Of a DNA stretch of 64,000 nt, positions 9,766 to 20,911 are shown piece after piece. The notes beneath the pieces are model-generated. The model saw nothing but the letters and a program-made list of their open reading frames with translations. It was not told where the DNA came from and searched no databases. Both the position numbers and the translations under genes were made by a program. This DNA is from Hypericum androsaemum. Lineage: Eukaryota; Streptophyta; Magnoliopsida; Malpighiales; Hypericaceae. Positions within the stretch are counted from its first letter, which is position 1. Each line of letters opens with the position of its first letter. The stretch is from positions 2,679,155 to 2,743,154 of the forward strand of contig OZ023189.1 of the NCBI GenBank assembly GCA_963995505.1, written 5' to 3'.

Positions 9766-11224
9766 AGTGAACACTATTGTCTCTTTTTTATTATGAAGGA
9801 ACCTCTATTGTTTTTCTCTTAAGTTATTAATATTAATAGCGTACTATTTATTTAGGTATTTTATCCACGTCATAGCTCTAACATCTCTTTTTTGAACTGT
9901 AGAATTTTATTAGTGGTAGGTATTACACATGTAATTTACATAGTTTAGTGGAGATTATGAGTCTGGACACGGTTGCTAAGTTTTGTATCGTTATCATAGT
10001 GTCTTTACGTGCAATATAAGGAGCCAAGTATCGTCTAGTTCAATCATTCCATCTTCCTCGAAAAAATAATAGAAAATTATTTTTGAGAATATCTCTTCTT
10101 TTTCTATATAAAACTCTTTCTCTCGCTGAGAGCAACTAAGGTTTTTGTCGCCCATTCCCCACCTCCTTCCTCCGCAGCTCCCTCCTCCTCCCCTCCTCCT
10201 CTCCTCCACACCTAATACCTTTTCTCCTCCACGCCTACCCACCATAGCTGCCGATTCACCCTCTTTTCTCTCTCTGGCGACACATTTTTCCTTCTCCAGC
10301 AACCCCACCGTGGGTTACTACCTCTGCTCTTTGCTTCTGGTTTTGACCGGACCAACCTCCAGCAACCGCCGCTCTCCAGAATCCACGTTCGTCAGTAGCT
10401 CTAGGTATCCTCCTCATAGATCCGCTTCCAATCGTTTGCTCTAGCCCAAGCAGTCGACCTACAAGCAACCGACATCATCTAGACGCCTCGTGTCTGACTT
10501 AGCTCGTGTTAGCAGCTCTTCTAGAGACCTCCAGGCAGCTCTAGTCGAGGCCGTCCACCGCTTCAAGCCTCGCCGGAGCACATGAGCTTGTCCACCGCTC
10601 CAGTCGACTCCGCCTCCTACGTCACCTAGCGTCCGAACGTCTCTGCCTCTCCTCCGGCCTCTCGAGTTTCACCAAGTCCTAACCTTTCTAGTCGTTTCTT
10701 TTCCTCGTCCGCGTCACCACCAGCAGGATCCTGGCCCAGAGAAGTTGGTCATTCTATACCTCCCCTCCAGCAGAGCCTGGTATTTTTCATATATGCTTAT
10801 GATTATTTCTTTCTGTTATTAGTTTTCTTTCATTGTGCTGTTGTTATTTTTATTTCTGCTTCATTTTTTTGCTAGACTCCTTTTCCGTAGTTTGGTTTGA
10901 TACAGATCTAAGAATTATCCAGATCTTAGCGTCTATCTTTTTTTGGCTTGTGATTAATATAATCTTATTTGGACTTACCGGCCTTGACTCTACGAGTACG
11001 CTTCTGGTGTACCGCAGTTTTCATATGTGCAGAGTTGCATTCTTGATGTGGCTTTGTGCCTATCAGCTGTCACTTTAGTTAGCATTATTTTGATGATATT
11101 CTTCTCTTTCGAAAAGTTATCAGCTACCGTAGCTGGCCAAGTCAATTGGAAAAGGGCATGTGACAGGGCGACCCTCTGTCGCCATATGTGTTTCTGGTCG
11201 CAGCGGTATGTCTAAGGCGATTAG
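9766..11224 (+). other. Transcription-unit-like but non-coding stretch
   Basis: TATATAAAA at 10105-10113 is followed by a CT-rich, GC-richer stretch (10150-10780) that looks like a plant 5' leader, with a possible splice donor near 10780 (CCTGGTATTTT). The longest frame (about 99 codons from 10145) has a composition typical of leader sequence, and I recognise no protein. It could be the start of the LINE relic at 11225 or of an unrelated lost gene. Confidence 0.25.
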
Positions 11225-11990
11225 TATGCAAGGCGGCCGATATGAATGTGGTTCATGGAATTGGAATACTTGGGTTGGAGCGTAATTTGAATATTATTTA
11301 GTTTGGTGATGATACGGTGTTGTTCTCTAGGGCATCAACCTAGTAGCCTCACCAACTTAAAGCATATCTTTATGGTGTTCTTGCTAGTGTCGGGACTCTC
11401 GATTAATTTTGATAAGAGTTCCATTATTGGGTTAAACGTGGATGAATTTTTTTGGATGGATTACGGGCAAATTCCTCACAAGGCGCTCGAAATGAAAAAG
11501 GATTCATACGACTTGACTAAATGTTATTTTAAAAGATGTTCATGGATTTATCGTAAGATGAGTTTAGATGATCATGAATTAAATCTAAAATAATCCATTT
11601 CTATTTAAGCGTTGCTTATTAGTTTAATTTTTATCTTATATTTATCTAGGCGAAATGTGCTCATGAGCACTAAGGTGTAAAAAATAGTAAGTTTAATTAC
11701 TTGTTATTTAGATGATTTATTTTTGAATAAATAAAATTTTACTTATTAAAAAAAACTTTTTTGGATGGTATTGCTGAGGACTTTTTTCAAATGGTATTGC
11801 TGAGGACTGGGGTTGCAAGAAACAAATCCTGCCATTCAAATATTTAGGAGTACCTATCGGTGCCTCCATGAGGAAGAAGTGTCACTGGTAACCAAATATC
11901 GAGTTAGTGGATTCTAAGCTCGCTGGTTGAAGTAAAGATGCTCGGTGCCGGGTGAAGTTGGTTCCTTTGCTTTGTTCGACTTTTATTTTC
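11225..11990 (+). mobile_element. LINE reverse-transcriptase relic, split by an insertion
   Basis: Left part (11225-11459) encodes the catalytic end of a plant LINE RT: FGDDTVLFSRA (the F/YADD box, here GDD), then VSGLSINFDKSSIIGLNVDE. The right part (11769-11990) continues in the family order with GWGCKKQILPFKYLGVPIG-like sequence and the KL.W block. Frameshifts and stops make it dead. The two parts are separated by the retroposed insert at 11460-11756. Confidence 0.75.
11460..11756 (+). mobile_element. Retroposed poly(A) sequence inside the LINE relic
   Basis: A 297-bp insert with overlapping AATAAA signals (11727-11736) and a poly(A)-like end (TTAAAAAAAAC), bounded by the direct repeat TTTTTTGGATGG (11448-11459 and 11757-11768). 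This is what a retroposed transcript or LINE 3' end would leave. Its parent is not recognised. Confidence 0.6.
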
Positions 11991-12671
11991 TTTTAATTGA
12001 AGTTTTGAGCCTTGGAATCATTTTCTAATGTGTTTTCGTCTTTTGAAATTGGTGTCTTTGTTTTCATCTTTGAAAGTTTTATTTGGTTGAGTAATTTATG
12101 CAGGTTGGCCTAAACTTCGAAGTTTTAAACAATTTTGGGTTTTGTTCCCATCTTAAACAAAGTATTTTCATTTTTGCAAGGAATAGGAATTGATCTAAAC
12201 GAGGTACGAATCGTTGTTATCCTACCTACCAACCATTGTATTTATCTTTAAAAATTGACGTGTCCTCATATTTTAGTCTTTGAAAATTGATATTGTTTTT
12301 GTTTTGAAAAACTAATAAGCCTTGTGATGTAGCCTTATGTTAAAAAAAATGATATATCGTTGTAATGTGACGTTATGCCAATGTTATGTCCATATTGGTA
12401 CAACCCCGGGTCAATTATAGCACGATTCAATGAGTTGAAATTTTAGAACAATTCAATCCAACAGTTACTCAAACTGAAATTCATTATAGAATGTTCCAGC
12501 ATTCAGCTCGTGCAATCACGAAAAAATAATATGTTCCCCTAAAACAAAAATAACCGGAGAGTTGACCTAAACCCGATAGGGCTTACAAAACAGTAACCCA
12601 AGTCGTAATAGTCCAAAAACCTAGGCTTCACATCGATTAATCGAGATGCTTACAAAACAGAGTAACCAAAT
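11991..12671. other. Intergenic, no feature seen
   Basis: T-rich DNA without a gene; also the 3' flank of the small minus-strand ORF. Confidence 0.4.
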
Positions 12672-13085
12672 CTAAGCCAAGAGAACTTTTACCTCGCTAA
12701 GTCTCCTTGACAATCGTAAGACCTTAAAGAACCAGCCTGACAGTGGAGCCATCTCGTCAGGCACTTTTCGTAGAAGAGACCGAGCCGCAGATTGCGCCTC
12801 TTGCATATCGTGCCCAAAATTTATCTTCATTAGGCTGTTGTGAACCTCGTCCATTGCTTTCTTCTCATTCGCCTCGAATGCATGGATGATTCCGATGAGC
12901 TCATTAATGAAATAATATGTGTCGTACACCCGAGAATGTATTAACATAGCCAAACCTATGCGGGAGTGGTCATGGATGTATTTGGTTTCGTCTATGATAA
13001 GAAGAGTATCAAGTGACTCGGCAAATTTAGATATCTCCTTGCGAATCACTTGTACTTTGAATTTATGACAGACTTCCAAAAACAT
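12672..13085 (-). CDS. Uncharacterised 137-residue protein
   Basis: A single open frame of 137 codons from the ATG at 13085 (MFLEVCHKFKVQVIRKEISK...). The frame stays open further upstream, but only from a TTG, so the ATG is preferred. A TATA box (TATAAAAA on the minus strand, 13164-13171) lies about 80 nt upstream, which would place a start site near 13135 and a leader of about 50 nt. The protein is charged and largely helix-forming, with no signal peptide or membrane segment. One stretch (LAMLIHSRVYDTYYFINELIG) is hydrophobic and aromatic. I recognise no family. It could be a real small gene or a gene fragment. Confidence 0.45.
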   Translation of the reverse strand: MFLEVCHKFKVQVIRKEISKFAESLDTLLIIDETKYIHDHSRIGLAMLIHSRVYDTYYFINELIGIIHAFEANEKKAMDEVHNSLMKINFGHDMQEAQSAARSLLRKVPDEMAPLSGWFFKVLRLSRRLSEVKVLLA

Positions 13086-13163
13086 ATTATCTGCAAGATT
13101 AAGATGACCGGGATCTCTTTGTTGGCGTGTGTATGTGTCTCCCTCCCTCAAGATTAATGCACC

Positions 13164-13171
13164 TTTTTATA
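13164..13171 (-). promoter_or_regulatory. TATA box of the 137-residue ORF
   Basis: GCCTATAAAAAGGTGC on the minus strand, a textbook plant TATA element at a suitable distance from the ATG at 13085. Confidence 0.5.
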
Positions 13172-13735
13172 GGCAATCCAAGTTCCAGTGGCTACTCCTA
13201 TGTTTTTACTCCAACTTTCTTGGACGCACGTGGTATAATGGTTGGCATCGGGCCTACTTAAGCTTGCGGAATCTGGTGGTCGAAACAGATTACCAACCAG
13301 TAATTATTCTATTTTATTTTAATAAGTACAAACAGGGAAGTATAACTTGTTTAATGTTCCGATTATAAGTAAAAAATAATATTTATACTTTTCTAACAAC
13401 TACCCTTATTCATTGTGTATTTTTTTTATTTAATGAACGTATTTTTTTATTAAAGAAACTAATTAATAAAATTTTCCATCGTATATAATGCTACAGTTAC
13501 AATTTTTCTAAAGTTTTTATTGTTTGTTTTTCATATTGGATATATTATGGGCAATTTCACTAGTGAATGTTGTTAGAAATTTTACACAAAAAGAAAAGAA
13601 AAATAACCAATTGGAATTTGCAATATTTTGTTTTTATTTAAAAATGAATAAGTAATCAGAAGTAAACTAGCAGCTATACTAATAAATTTTTCCAACACGC
13701 GTTTGAGAATTTAGTCATTTACGCTAAAGAGCAAA
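13172..13735. other. Intergenic, with a tRNA-like patch
   Basis: About 13210-13300 has tRNA-like pieces (GTGGTATAATGGTTGGCAT; later GGTCGAAAC) but does not fold as a proper tRNA, so it may be a SINE head. The rest is AT-rich with nothing clear. Confidence 0.35.
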
Positions 13736-13739
13736 GAAA

Positions 13740-14576
13740 CCTCCAAGAAAGAAGAAAAGACCCTAAAAAGCCCATCACCACCTGCTTCAGAGCTCGCCTG
13801 CCCACGCGGCCCAGTCCTCTCCGGCGAGCAACGAAGCAAGTGGGATTCTCTCCGGCGACCCAGGTGAAGCAATGACCCCATTCCCTTCACTCTTACATTT
13901 CCCTCGCTCTTGTTACCGAGGTCACGACTAGTTATGTTCTTGGAACCAACTTTTCGATTTCCATGGATGGAGGGAGTTATCCTTTTTTCCGAATTGGAAT
14001 TCGGAAGTTTAACCCTTTTCTTTTCTGGGTTCTTTTTTGTGGGATGTTTAGTGAGCCCAAATGGGCAAATCTAAGTCTTCAAGTTTGGTTTTTTGATTTT
14101 TTTTTGGGAACCAGATAAAATTAAAAAAGGCACAATATTTAGAAGTTGCAAAAGAAGATAAATGTCAATTGGGAGTTCTTCTTCCTGTAGGTTCTTGGTG
14201 TGAATGTTCTCGGTATGTCTTTTTTTAATGGTTCATTAACAAAGAGTCAATTTGAGCTTCTGGTTGCCTTGTTTATGAGAGGGGAAGAACATCGCAGAAA
14301 ATGCGAGATGACGATGTAGATGTTTCAGCTTCTGGGTTTGGTTTTGGGTTTTAATGTTAAAGGCATACCGAGATGGCTTCTTATGCATTTCTTGGTCCGC
14401 TTTCTTGCTAAATTTTTTCTACCTTCTGTTTCCTCTGGCAGGACTGTGTTGTCGTTGGGTTGAGCTTGAGTTACCTGGCATTTGTCGATGAGACGCGAGC
14501 AAACTGTTGAAACGCCGACAGAGTACAACGGTTTGAGACAATAATCGATTAAGCAGATAGCATTGCACTTCTTGAT
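13740..14576 (+). promoter_or_regulatory. SPPL1: SPPL1 5'UTR with intron
   Basis: A GC-richer leader (TCTCCGGCGAGCAACGAAGC) ends at GACCCAG|GTGAAG, a good donor at 13864. A polypyrimidine tract and TCTGGCAG|GACTGTG give an acceptor at 14441. The predicted 5'UTR intron is 13864-14441, leaving 14442-14576 as the rest of the leader. The transcription start is not defined. Confidence 0.55.
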
Positions 14577-17528
14577 ATGGAATCGTTATGGAAGCTTTTG
14601 TATCTGCTGGAACCTGCACCCATTACTCTTATAGTGACTGCAGTCGCAGTAACATTTGGTTCTGCATTTCGGGCTTTGAATTACGGGAAAGAAATGGAGA
14701 AGAACCATGACTTTTCCGAGGCTTCAATTACCTTGGATAGGTCCCAAGCACTCATGATTCCAGTTATGAGCTCTTGTAGCTTGCTTCTGATGTTTTACCT
14801 ATTCTCTTCTGTCTCACAACTCCTCACTGCTTTCACTGCTGTTGCCTCTGCTTCGTCCCTTTTCTTCTGTTTCGCTCCTTATGTTGCCTTCATGAAGTCT
14901 CGTTGTGGATTCGCAGACCCATTTGTTGCCCGTTGCTGTTCAAAATCGTTCACCAGAATTCAGGGCCTCTTGTTGTTGGCATGTTCCATGACTGTGGCAG
15001 CTTGGCTTATTTCTGGGCATTGGATATTAAATAATCTGCTGGGTATCTCCATCTGTATTGCATTTGTGAGTCATGTGCGACTTCCAAACATCAAGATCTG
15101 TGCAATGCTTCTATCCTGTTTGTTTGTATATGATATATTCTGGGTATTCTTCTCGGAGAGATTCTTTGGTGCTAATGTCATGGTCTCAGTTGCTACCCAA
15201 CAAGCATCAAACCCTGTTCATACTGTGGCGAACAGTCTGAATCTTCCTGGTATCAAATTGATAACAAAGAAACTTGAATTGCCAGTGAAAATCGTCTTCC
15301 CAAGGAACTTGTTGGGTGGTGCAGCCCCTGCAGGAAAATCTGTAGACTTCATGATGCTTGGTCTTGGTGACATGGTATGTTTGCATATTCTTTCATAAAG
15401 CTTGAAGAACTTGGTGAAAATGTGCGCGTTATTTTAGTTTTTCAACTGCGGCTTCAACGTATCATATTTATATCAACTTCTCTGTTCTCCATACCAATGT
15501 TTTTGCTGTTGTTCTGTCTGTTTCTCGGCTGGTAAAACCATCTAGGCAGAGATTTCACTGTCATGATAAAGTAGCTTCTATGTTGTGATGTTGTTTGGCA
15601 AGGCTCATGTGTTTCTAGACTGAGCGTTTACCTGTGTTTACTGCCTCTTGACAGAGTCCAGTAAAAAACTTTGATCGAGAGTTGCACTAGAAATCTTCTT
15701 CTTTATGTTTTTTCACCGATTGGGATGAAGAAAACCCAAAGCTTACTGCACATGGACAGTTACAGATTAAGGTGTCAGGTCATGGGTTCATTGGTGATCA
15801 TTCTTGATAGTATGTGGTATTTCCACTTGATATATCTTATCCATCACAATGTTTTTTGCAACAACCTGGCTAATGAAAATAATAAGCCGTTCGAGTCCTG
15901 GATCTATGTGTTGTTTTTTTGCATAAGCATGCATGCGTAGATGTGGTTGGTTCTCGTGTTGTCGTATAGATGTATCCATGTTTATGCCCCGCAGGTGATC
16001 TGTCCACTGCAAATTCTCAAATTGGCATTCTGACACACATAGTTTGATAGTGCATCCTCTTCCTTTTTTTTTTCTCTGGCTGTTTGCTTCATCAGCTTTT
16101 TCCTATCATTTCAGGCTATTCCCGCGATGCTGCTCGCTTTAGTTCTTTGTTTTGACCATCGAAAGAGTAGAGATCCAATAAGCCTCCTAGATTTACATTC
16201 CTCGAAGGGACACAAGTATATCTGGTATGCCCTTCCCGGGTATGCCATTGGTCTGGTAACTGCTTTGGCCGCTGGAGTTTTGACTCGTTCACCCCAACCA
16301 GCACTTCTTTACCTGGTACGCCTTTTTTAATGCTCGTCTTGGCTATATTAACAATTAATTTTGATGTTAATCACCAACTATTCTTTTTCTCATGTATGTG
16401 AATCTTGAATCCTTCTAGCATGTTTCTAAAAAAAATATCTAGCAAGCTACTCAATCGGAAATCTAGGCACATTTTCACTGGATCAAAATCTTAAAACTGA
16501 AATCCCAATATTGATAAAAGAATTCTTAATCCCAATCTTGTGGGTTGGGTTATATCATATTTTTTTCACTGTTCCAGTTCATTTGGCCCAGATATTGAGG
16601 TTAAAGAAATTGGTTCACCTCTTTCTTCCTGATAATTTCTAATTTCCCGCCTTCGTTTGAGGTTGTCCTACTAAAAAATGGGTTCTTACCATTCGATGGA
16701 TTTTATATTGTCCCCTTTGTGTGCTTATTTGAATCTGTCTGAATTGAGCTGCCTCCTTTTCACATTCTTTGACTTTCATTCTATTTGTTCTCGTCTTACT
16801 GCATTTACAAATCATTCAAAAACCAAGTTTTCTGCCTAGATTGAAAATGTTATTTTCCATCAAGGCATGATAGATATAGCTCTTCAGCTTGTTGTCACTT
16901 TGATTTTACATTTTTAACTCGTAGCACCAATTTCTGTGGTTTATTTGTCTAGCGATAGTGTTAGCACTAAAACTTAATGTTTTTCTAGACAGGGATGTAG
17001 AAATCTCTTCTGCTTTGTAAATTCTCCATTTTCATTTCGGACGTGCTACCAAGTTTCTTTTCCATTTTATCCTAGAACCTATCATCTTAATTAACATTAG
17101 TTAATTTCCCTAAATTGCGTCCCCTGGAAGGGCGTCATTGACTTCTCTTTCTTGCGGAACCAAATCACCGAAGGGTGCTCTACATCGAAAGGAAATTACA
17201 TATCTGAACTAGATCAATCCCAGCCGGACCTACTGAGATGGCTACTTGTGTAGTTAGTTGAAATGATAGATTGCCATTACCCTCACAACATGCTTTGTTT
17301 TTAACTTCATTGGTAACATTAATATAGTGATCATCCCAAACACAATCATGTTCTTTTGGAGCTGTGCTATGCTGATGACTTGCTCCAACATCTTCTCTCA
17401 TGTGCTCGTAGGTCCCTTCGACACTGGGGCCTGTGGTTGTCAGCTCTTGGTTTCGGAGGGAACTTTCCGAATTATGGGAAGGAAATATGCCAAACCAGAA
17501 TGACAAAGGACGCCAGGTAGAAGCCTAA
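14577..17528 (+). CDS. SPPL1: Signal peptide peptidase-like 1 (intramembrane GxGD aspartyl protease), 3 coding exons
   Basis: Multipass membrane protease that cuts type II membrane proteins within the bilayer; family members act in the ER/endomembrane system. Exons: 14577-15374 (266 codons, ends ...GLGDM), 16115-16315 (67 codons), 17412-17528 (38 codons plus TAA). All junctions are GT-AG (CATG|GTATGT, TTTCAG|GCT, ACCTG|GTACGC, CTCGTAG|GTC) and fall between codons. The product is 371 residues, the size I know for plant SPPL1. Catalytic motifs are present: YD at 185-186 (FVYDIFWVF), GLGD at 262-265, and PAL at 328-330 (QPALLYL). The tail ELWEGN...NDKGRQVEA is typical. There are about nine hydrophobic segments. 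No lesions, so it appears functional. Residues beyond 266 are encoded only after splicing; the open frame after the donor is intron. Confidence 0.93.
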
Positions 17529-18426
17529 CCAAATGATCCATGCCTGCGATAGGAAAGTTGCGACGTCGCAGATTGGACGGTGTATAAGAACTTAGATGTG
17601 GTTGATCTGAAACCATTTTTCTTTCGCTATAAAAACCAATGAGTAATTGTTGTTTGAACTTGTTATCCAAGAACGGCATATTGCCCCTCCTAGTAAACAA
17701 ACGTAGGGAGCATCAAAAGGAAGTTGACCAAGGACTCACTCTCTCTCGGTAGTTTGCTTTTTCACTTGCTGAATAAGTATTTAAAAAAAATCCGGTTTGG
17801 ACTTAAATTTGTGATATTGCAGGATTGAACCAACCCACTCTGCTGCCAGATTGGCTTGGAAAAAGATGTTAATTTTATGGTAATTCCAATACATTAATGT
17901 CCTTTCGATTGGTGAATATGGTATATTCGAACCGAAACTCGGAATCAACCCACTCTTCTGCCAAATTGGCTTTACGATAACATGCACTTGGATGCAAGTT
18001 AATTTACATGTTTAAGTTGCGGAATAGATTAATAATATTTTTTATATGCAACCAAAATTTCAAGATAATTGATTTTAATTACCTATAGCACAAACCCACT
18101 ACTTTCTAAATACAACTCAAAACCTCCCCTTGCCCCGATGAGCCTCTCCCTCCATTACCCCACCCCGTTCAATCCCGCCTCAACATACGCGGATAAGTCT
18201 GTATAACACAGCGGTCGTGTATTTGCCTCTTAAGCAAGCGGTCGTGTATTTGCCTCTTAAGCAAGCAGTCGACAATGTCATACTTGGGTGTTCCGGGTTT
18301 TCGGTGTTAATCTTGGTCGAACTTTATTTTTTAAGTGACACTAATTCTCTATCAGTATTATCTATGTTCATTCTGCTTGAGCTATCCTAAGACGTTGGAA
18401 ATTAACATGAAATCTCTTATCATTTT
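17529..18426. other. Intergenic between SPPL1 and the UGT relic
   Basis: Holds the SPPL1 3'UTR and AT-rich DNA. At 18211-18264 a 27-bp unit (GCGGTCGTGTATTTGCCTCT + TAAGCAA) occurs twice in perfect tandem. Nothing else recognised. Confidence 0.4.
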
Positions 18427-19517
18427 TTACTCATCCACACGAACTAAAGAGGTGGACATTGACTTGATCCAATTGACGAAGTTGTTGAAGTTACTGTATG
18501 ATTGTCCATCTTCGGAAGCATTCTTCCTGGCCAAATCCTTCAATCCCAAGGCATTTGTCTTAAATCCTTGGTCACCAACAAGCTGGTCCACCTTGTTTTT
18601 AATTTCTTCCCCACTTATGATTCCATTATCATTTTTACTAAACATCAACCCCACATTCCAAACATCACAAATGTAGCTCTCATTGGAAAGTTGATCAGCG
18701 AAATATGGCCGACCCAAGAAAGGTACTCCATTGCTTGCACCTTCTATTGTAGAGTTCCAACCGCAATGGCTCGCGAAACAGGCAATGGATGGATGGCTAA
18801 GAACTTTTTGTTGAGATGCCCAACCTACAAGATGCCCTTTGGGAGCTACTCCCTCTTGAAAGCCTTCAGGATAGCCACCACTTGCTTCACTTGTGAGATC
18901 AGGCCTCACAGCCCACAGGAAGGGCCTATTGGAGAGTTCAAGTCCAAGAGCCAATTCCTGAAACTGGGTTTGATCAAAGACAGTGTAGCTTCCAAATGCC
19001 ACGTAGACAACCGAGTTTGGAGGCTGTTGGTCCAGCCATTTCAAGCAAGTCATGTCCTCTTGCCAGAAGTTGCCAATTGGATCTCCGAGTCTGTTGCTTG
19101 CAAGAAGTGGCCCGATAGGAAGGATGCTCGGAGAGTAGGTGAAAGCACCAGCCTCAAATTCATAGACCGAGTTGCAGATGATCCGATTAGCAGAGAGTGT
19201 GGTCCTACTGTTGTTCGCAGCGAGATCGAACATGATTTTTCTTGTGGTCCTGTCTCCAATGCAAGCCCAAAAAAGTCTGCGGGGTTCATGGAAGGCATGT
19301 TCGGTGCTAACTGAATCTTCTCCTCCTTCAAAGGAGTCCCTACAAAACAGAAAATTCACCGAGATCATTATATTGTGGTTAGGGTTGGCTGATGTGCAAG
19401 TGAAGTGAACTCACCATTTTCATCAAGGATTCCATCTTCAAGCAGCATAGGAATACTAAACACTGAAGTTAGTGTTGCAGCTGATGCAGGGCAAAAGGAA
19501 GCTCTATGAATTCCAAG
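18427..19517 (-). pseudogene. UGT83A-like UDP-glycosyltransferase, 5'-truncated and frameshifted
   Basis: Family-1 glycosyltransferases move sugar from UDP-sugar to small molecules in the cytosol. Exon 1 remnant 19517-19415 (GIHRASFCPASAA...DGILDENG), intron 19414-19340 (GTGAGT...TTTGTAG), exon 2 19339-18427. The 44-residue PSPG donor-binding box is complete (WASQQKVLSHP ... HCGWNSTIEG ... PYFADQ, ending in the Gln typical of UDP-glucose users). The ending NNFVNWIKSM is typical of UGT83A. Two lesions: about the first 120-130 residues, including the catalytic His, are absent, and the exon-2 frame shifts by one base at a run of six T's near 19272 (ADFF|WACIGD), so the spliced message would not read through. 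An N-terminal piece of a similar gene lies at 48576-48917. A short alternative transcript cannot be excluded. Confidence 0.85.
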
Positions 19518-19842
19518 CTGGTGGTGGCTTGTTTTTTTTTGTCTTTGGAGAGATGATAGATGATGTGGCATATTTGAGGATGACATGGCTGCTACGTAAA
19601 TGATGAGATGTCGCTGGTGACCGTAAAAGCGGTTGCGGGATATAAATTGACCCGTTTGGAGTAGTACAGGGAGTTAAATGGACTATTATCAAGTATAGGG
19701 TGTGTATTGAATTTTTGAGTAAGTAGAGAGGTTCATGTGATCTTTATTCCTATAAAATAAGAGGAAAACCATAATAAAACTATAAAAACAAAGCGAGCAA
19801 GCAAACTCTTTGGAAGAATACACATTGAATAGTGCATCATCA

Positions 19843-20456
19843 CAATGTTTTAAAAACTATGGTCCGACCGGCGGTCCGACTGGTCGGACCGCTACTCGGG
19901 ATTAAATCTGGGTCGATTTTTGTATAAAACCCAGCAACTAGTCCGACCGGTCAAAATTCAGTCAGACCACCCGGTCAGGTACTTCCGGGTGATCCGGTTC
20001 GCCTGGATGAGAAAATTTTATGTTTATTTTTTTTATTTTATCGGCTTTAATTTAGAAACAAAACCTCAACTTTTACGCTCGGAGCGTATATATCATTTTT
20101 GGATCACAACAAACATATTTTTTTAACAATTCTCGATAATATGTCAACTAAGTTAAACGAATTAGAATAATATGTCGAACAAGAAAACTTGCATGATCAT
20201 TTTTTTATATTTATAGACTTGTTTAATTCATGTTCGAAGATTTTTTTGGATAAATTGTATAACAAAGTTGCTAAATATGTGAACTTATTTGATATTTTAT
20301 CATTTTTTAATGCTAAATTAAATTTATTAAACCTAATTTAATAATATTAATAACAAATAGAAGTTTCGGTCGGACCGACGGTCGGGCCGGTCCGATCGAT
20401 CGAACATGAAATTTTGAAGATTCCGGGCCGCCTTCTGGGTCGGTTTTAAAAATATT
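19843..20456. mobile_element. hAT-like non-autonomous element (~600 bp) with 8-9 bp TSD
   Basis: 614 bp with imperfect terminal inverted repeats: CAATGTTTTAAAAACTATGG at the left and, reverse-complemented, AATATTTTTAAAACCGACCC at the right. Target duplication GCATCATCA at 19834-19842 and 20457-20465. Subterminal GGTCCGACCGG-type palindromes at both ends. Segments B and C have the empty site (GAATACTGCATCATAGTAAT). A second copy of the family lies at 61370-61968. No coding. Confidence 0.8.
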
Positions 20457-20502
20457 GCATCATCAAGAAATTCGATATATATTCGCTACACTGGTAATCA
20501 TC

Positions 20503-20911
20503 ATGGTTTTAAAAAAATGTTAGTCGGACCACAAATCAAATCTAAGTCTGGGACGAGTTTGGCCTTGCTCCCGGTCTCTGGTTCAACACCGTGACAAGCA
20601 GGTTTTTGTGTCAGACCATCCAAGTTTATCTGGTTGGACTGATCCGTCATAAAAAATGTATATTTTTTAACTTGAAATATATTTTTTACTTTAAAAGTGA
20701 TTAAATTATGATTTTGATGTCTATATATATTCAAAATTGCAATAAAATTAGACAATATTGACTACTATTTGCTAATTTTTCAAAATAAATATAATAAATA
20801 ATATATTTTTTATTTAAAAAGTACTGGTCTGACTGGCAGTTCGACCGATCAGACCGACTGGAGGACATGAAAAATCTCGGGTCTACCTCCGAGACGTTTT
20901 TGAAAACCATA
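20503..20911. mobile_element. hAT-like MITE (~400 bp), copy in segment A
   Basis: Ends ATGGTTTTAAAAAAATG and TTTTTGAAAACCATA (inverted repeat of about 12 bp), flanked by GTAATCATC (20494-20502) and GTAATCACC (20912-20920). Present at the same place in B (36468-36836) and C (53530-53884), so it was inserted before the segment was multiplied. Confidence 0.7.

Noticed and set aside
10145..10468. Proline/serine-rich frame of 99 codons after a TATA box
   Set aside because: Looks like a CT-rich plant leader; no family, and an equally open frame exists on the other strand.
13205..13300. Possible tRNA gene (GTGGTATAATGGTTGGCAT ... GGTCGAAAC)
   Set aside because: No acceptor stem pairing, an over-long T loop and no plausible anticodon arm; more likely a SINE head or chance.
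18211..18264. tRNA-like or regulatory tandem 27-bp repeat
   Set aside because: Two exact units only; no foldable tRNA and no neighbouring gene that it could clearly regulate.
18502..19314. 270-codon plus-strand frame opposite the UGT
   Set aside because: Antisense shadow of the UGT exon; no family.
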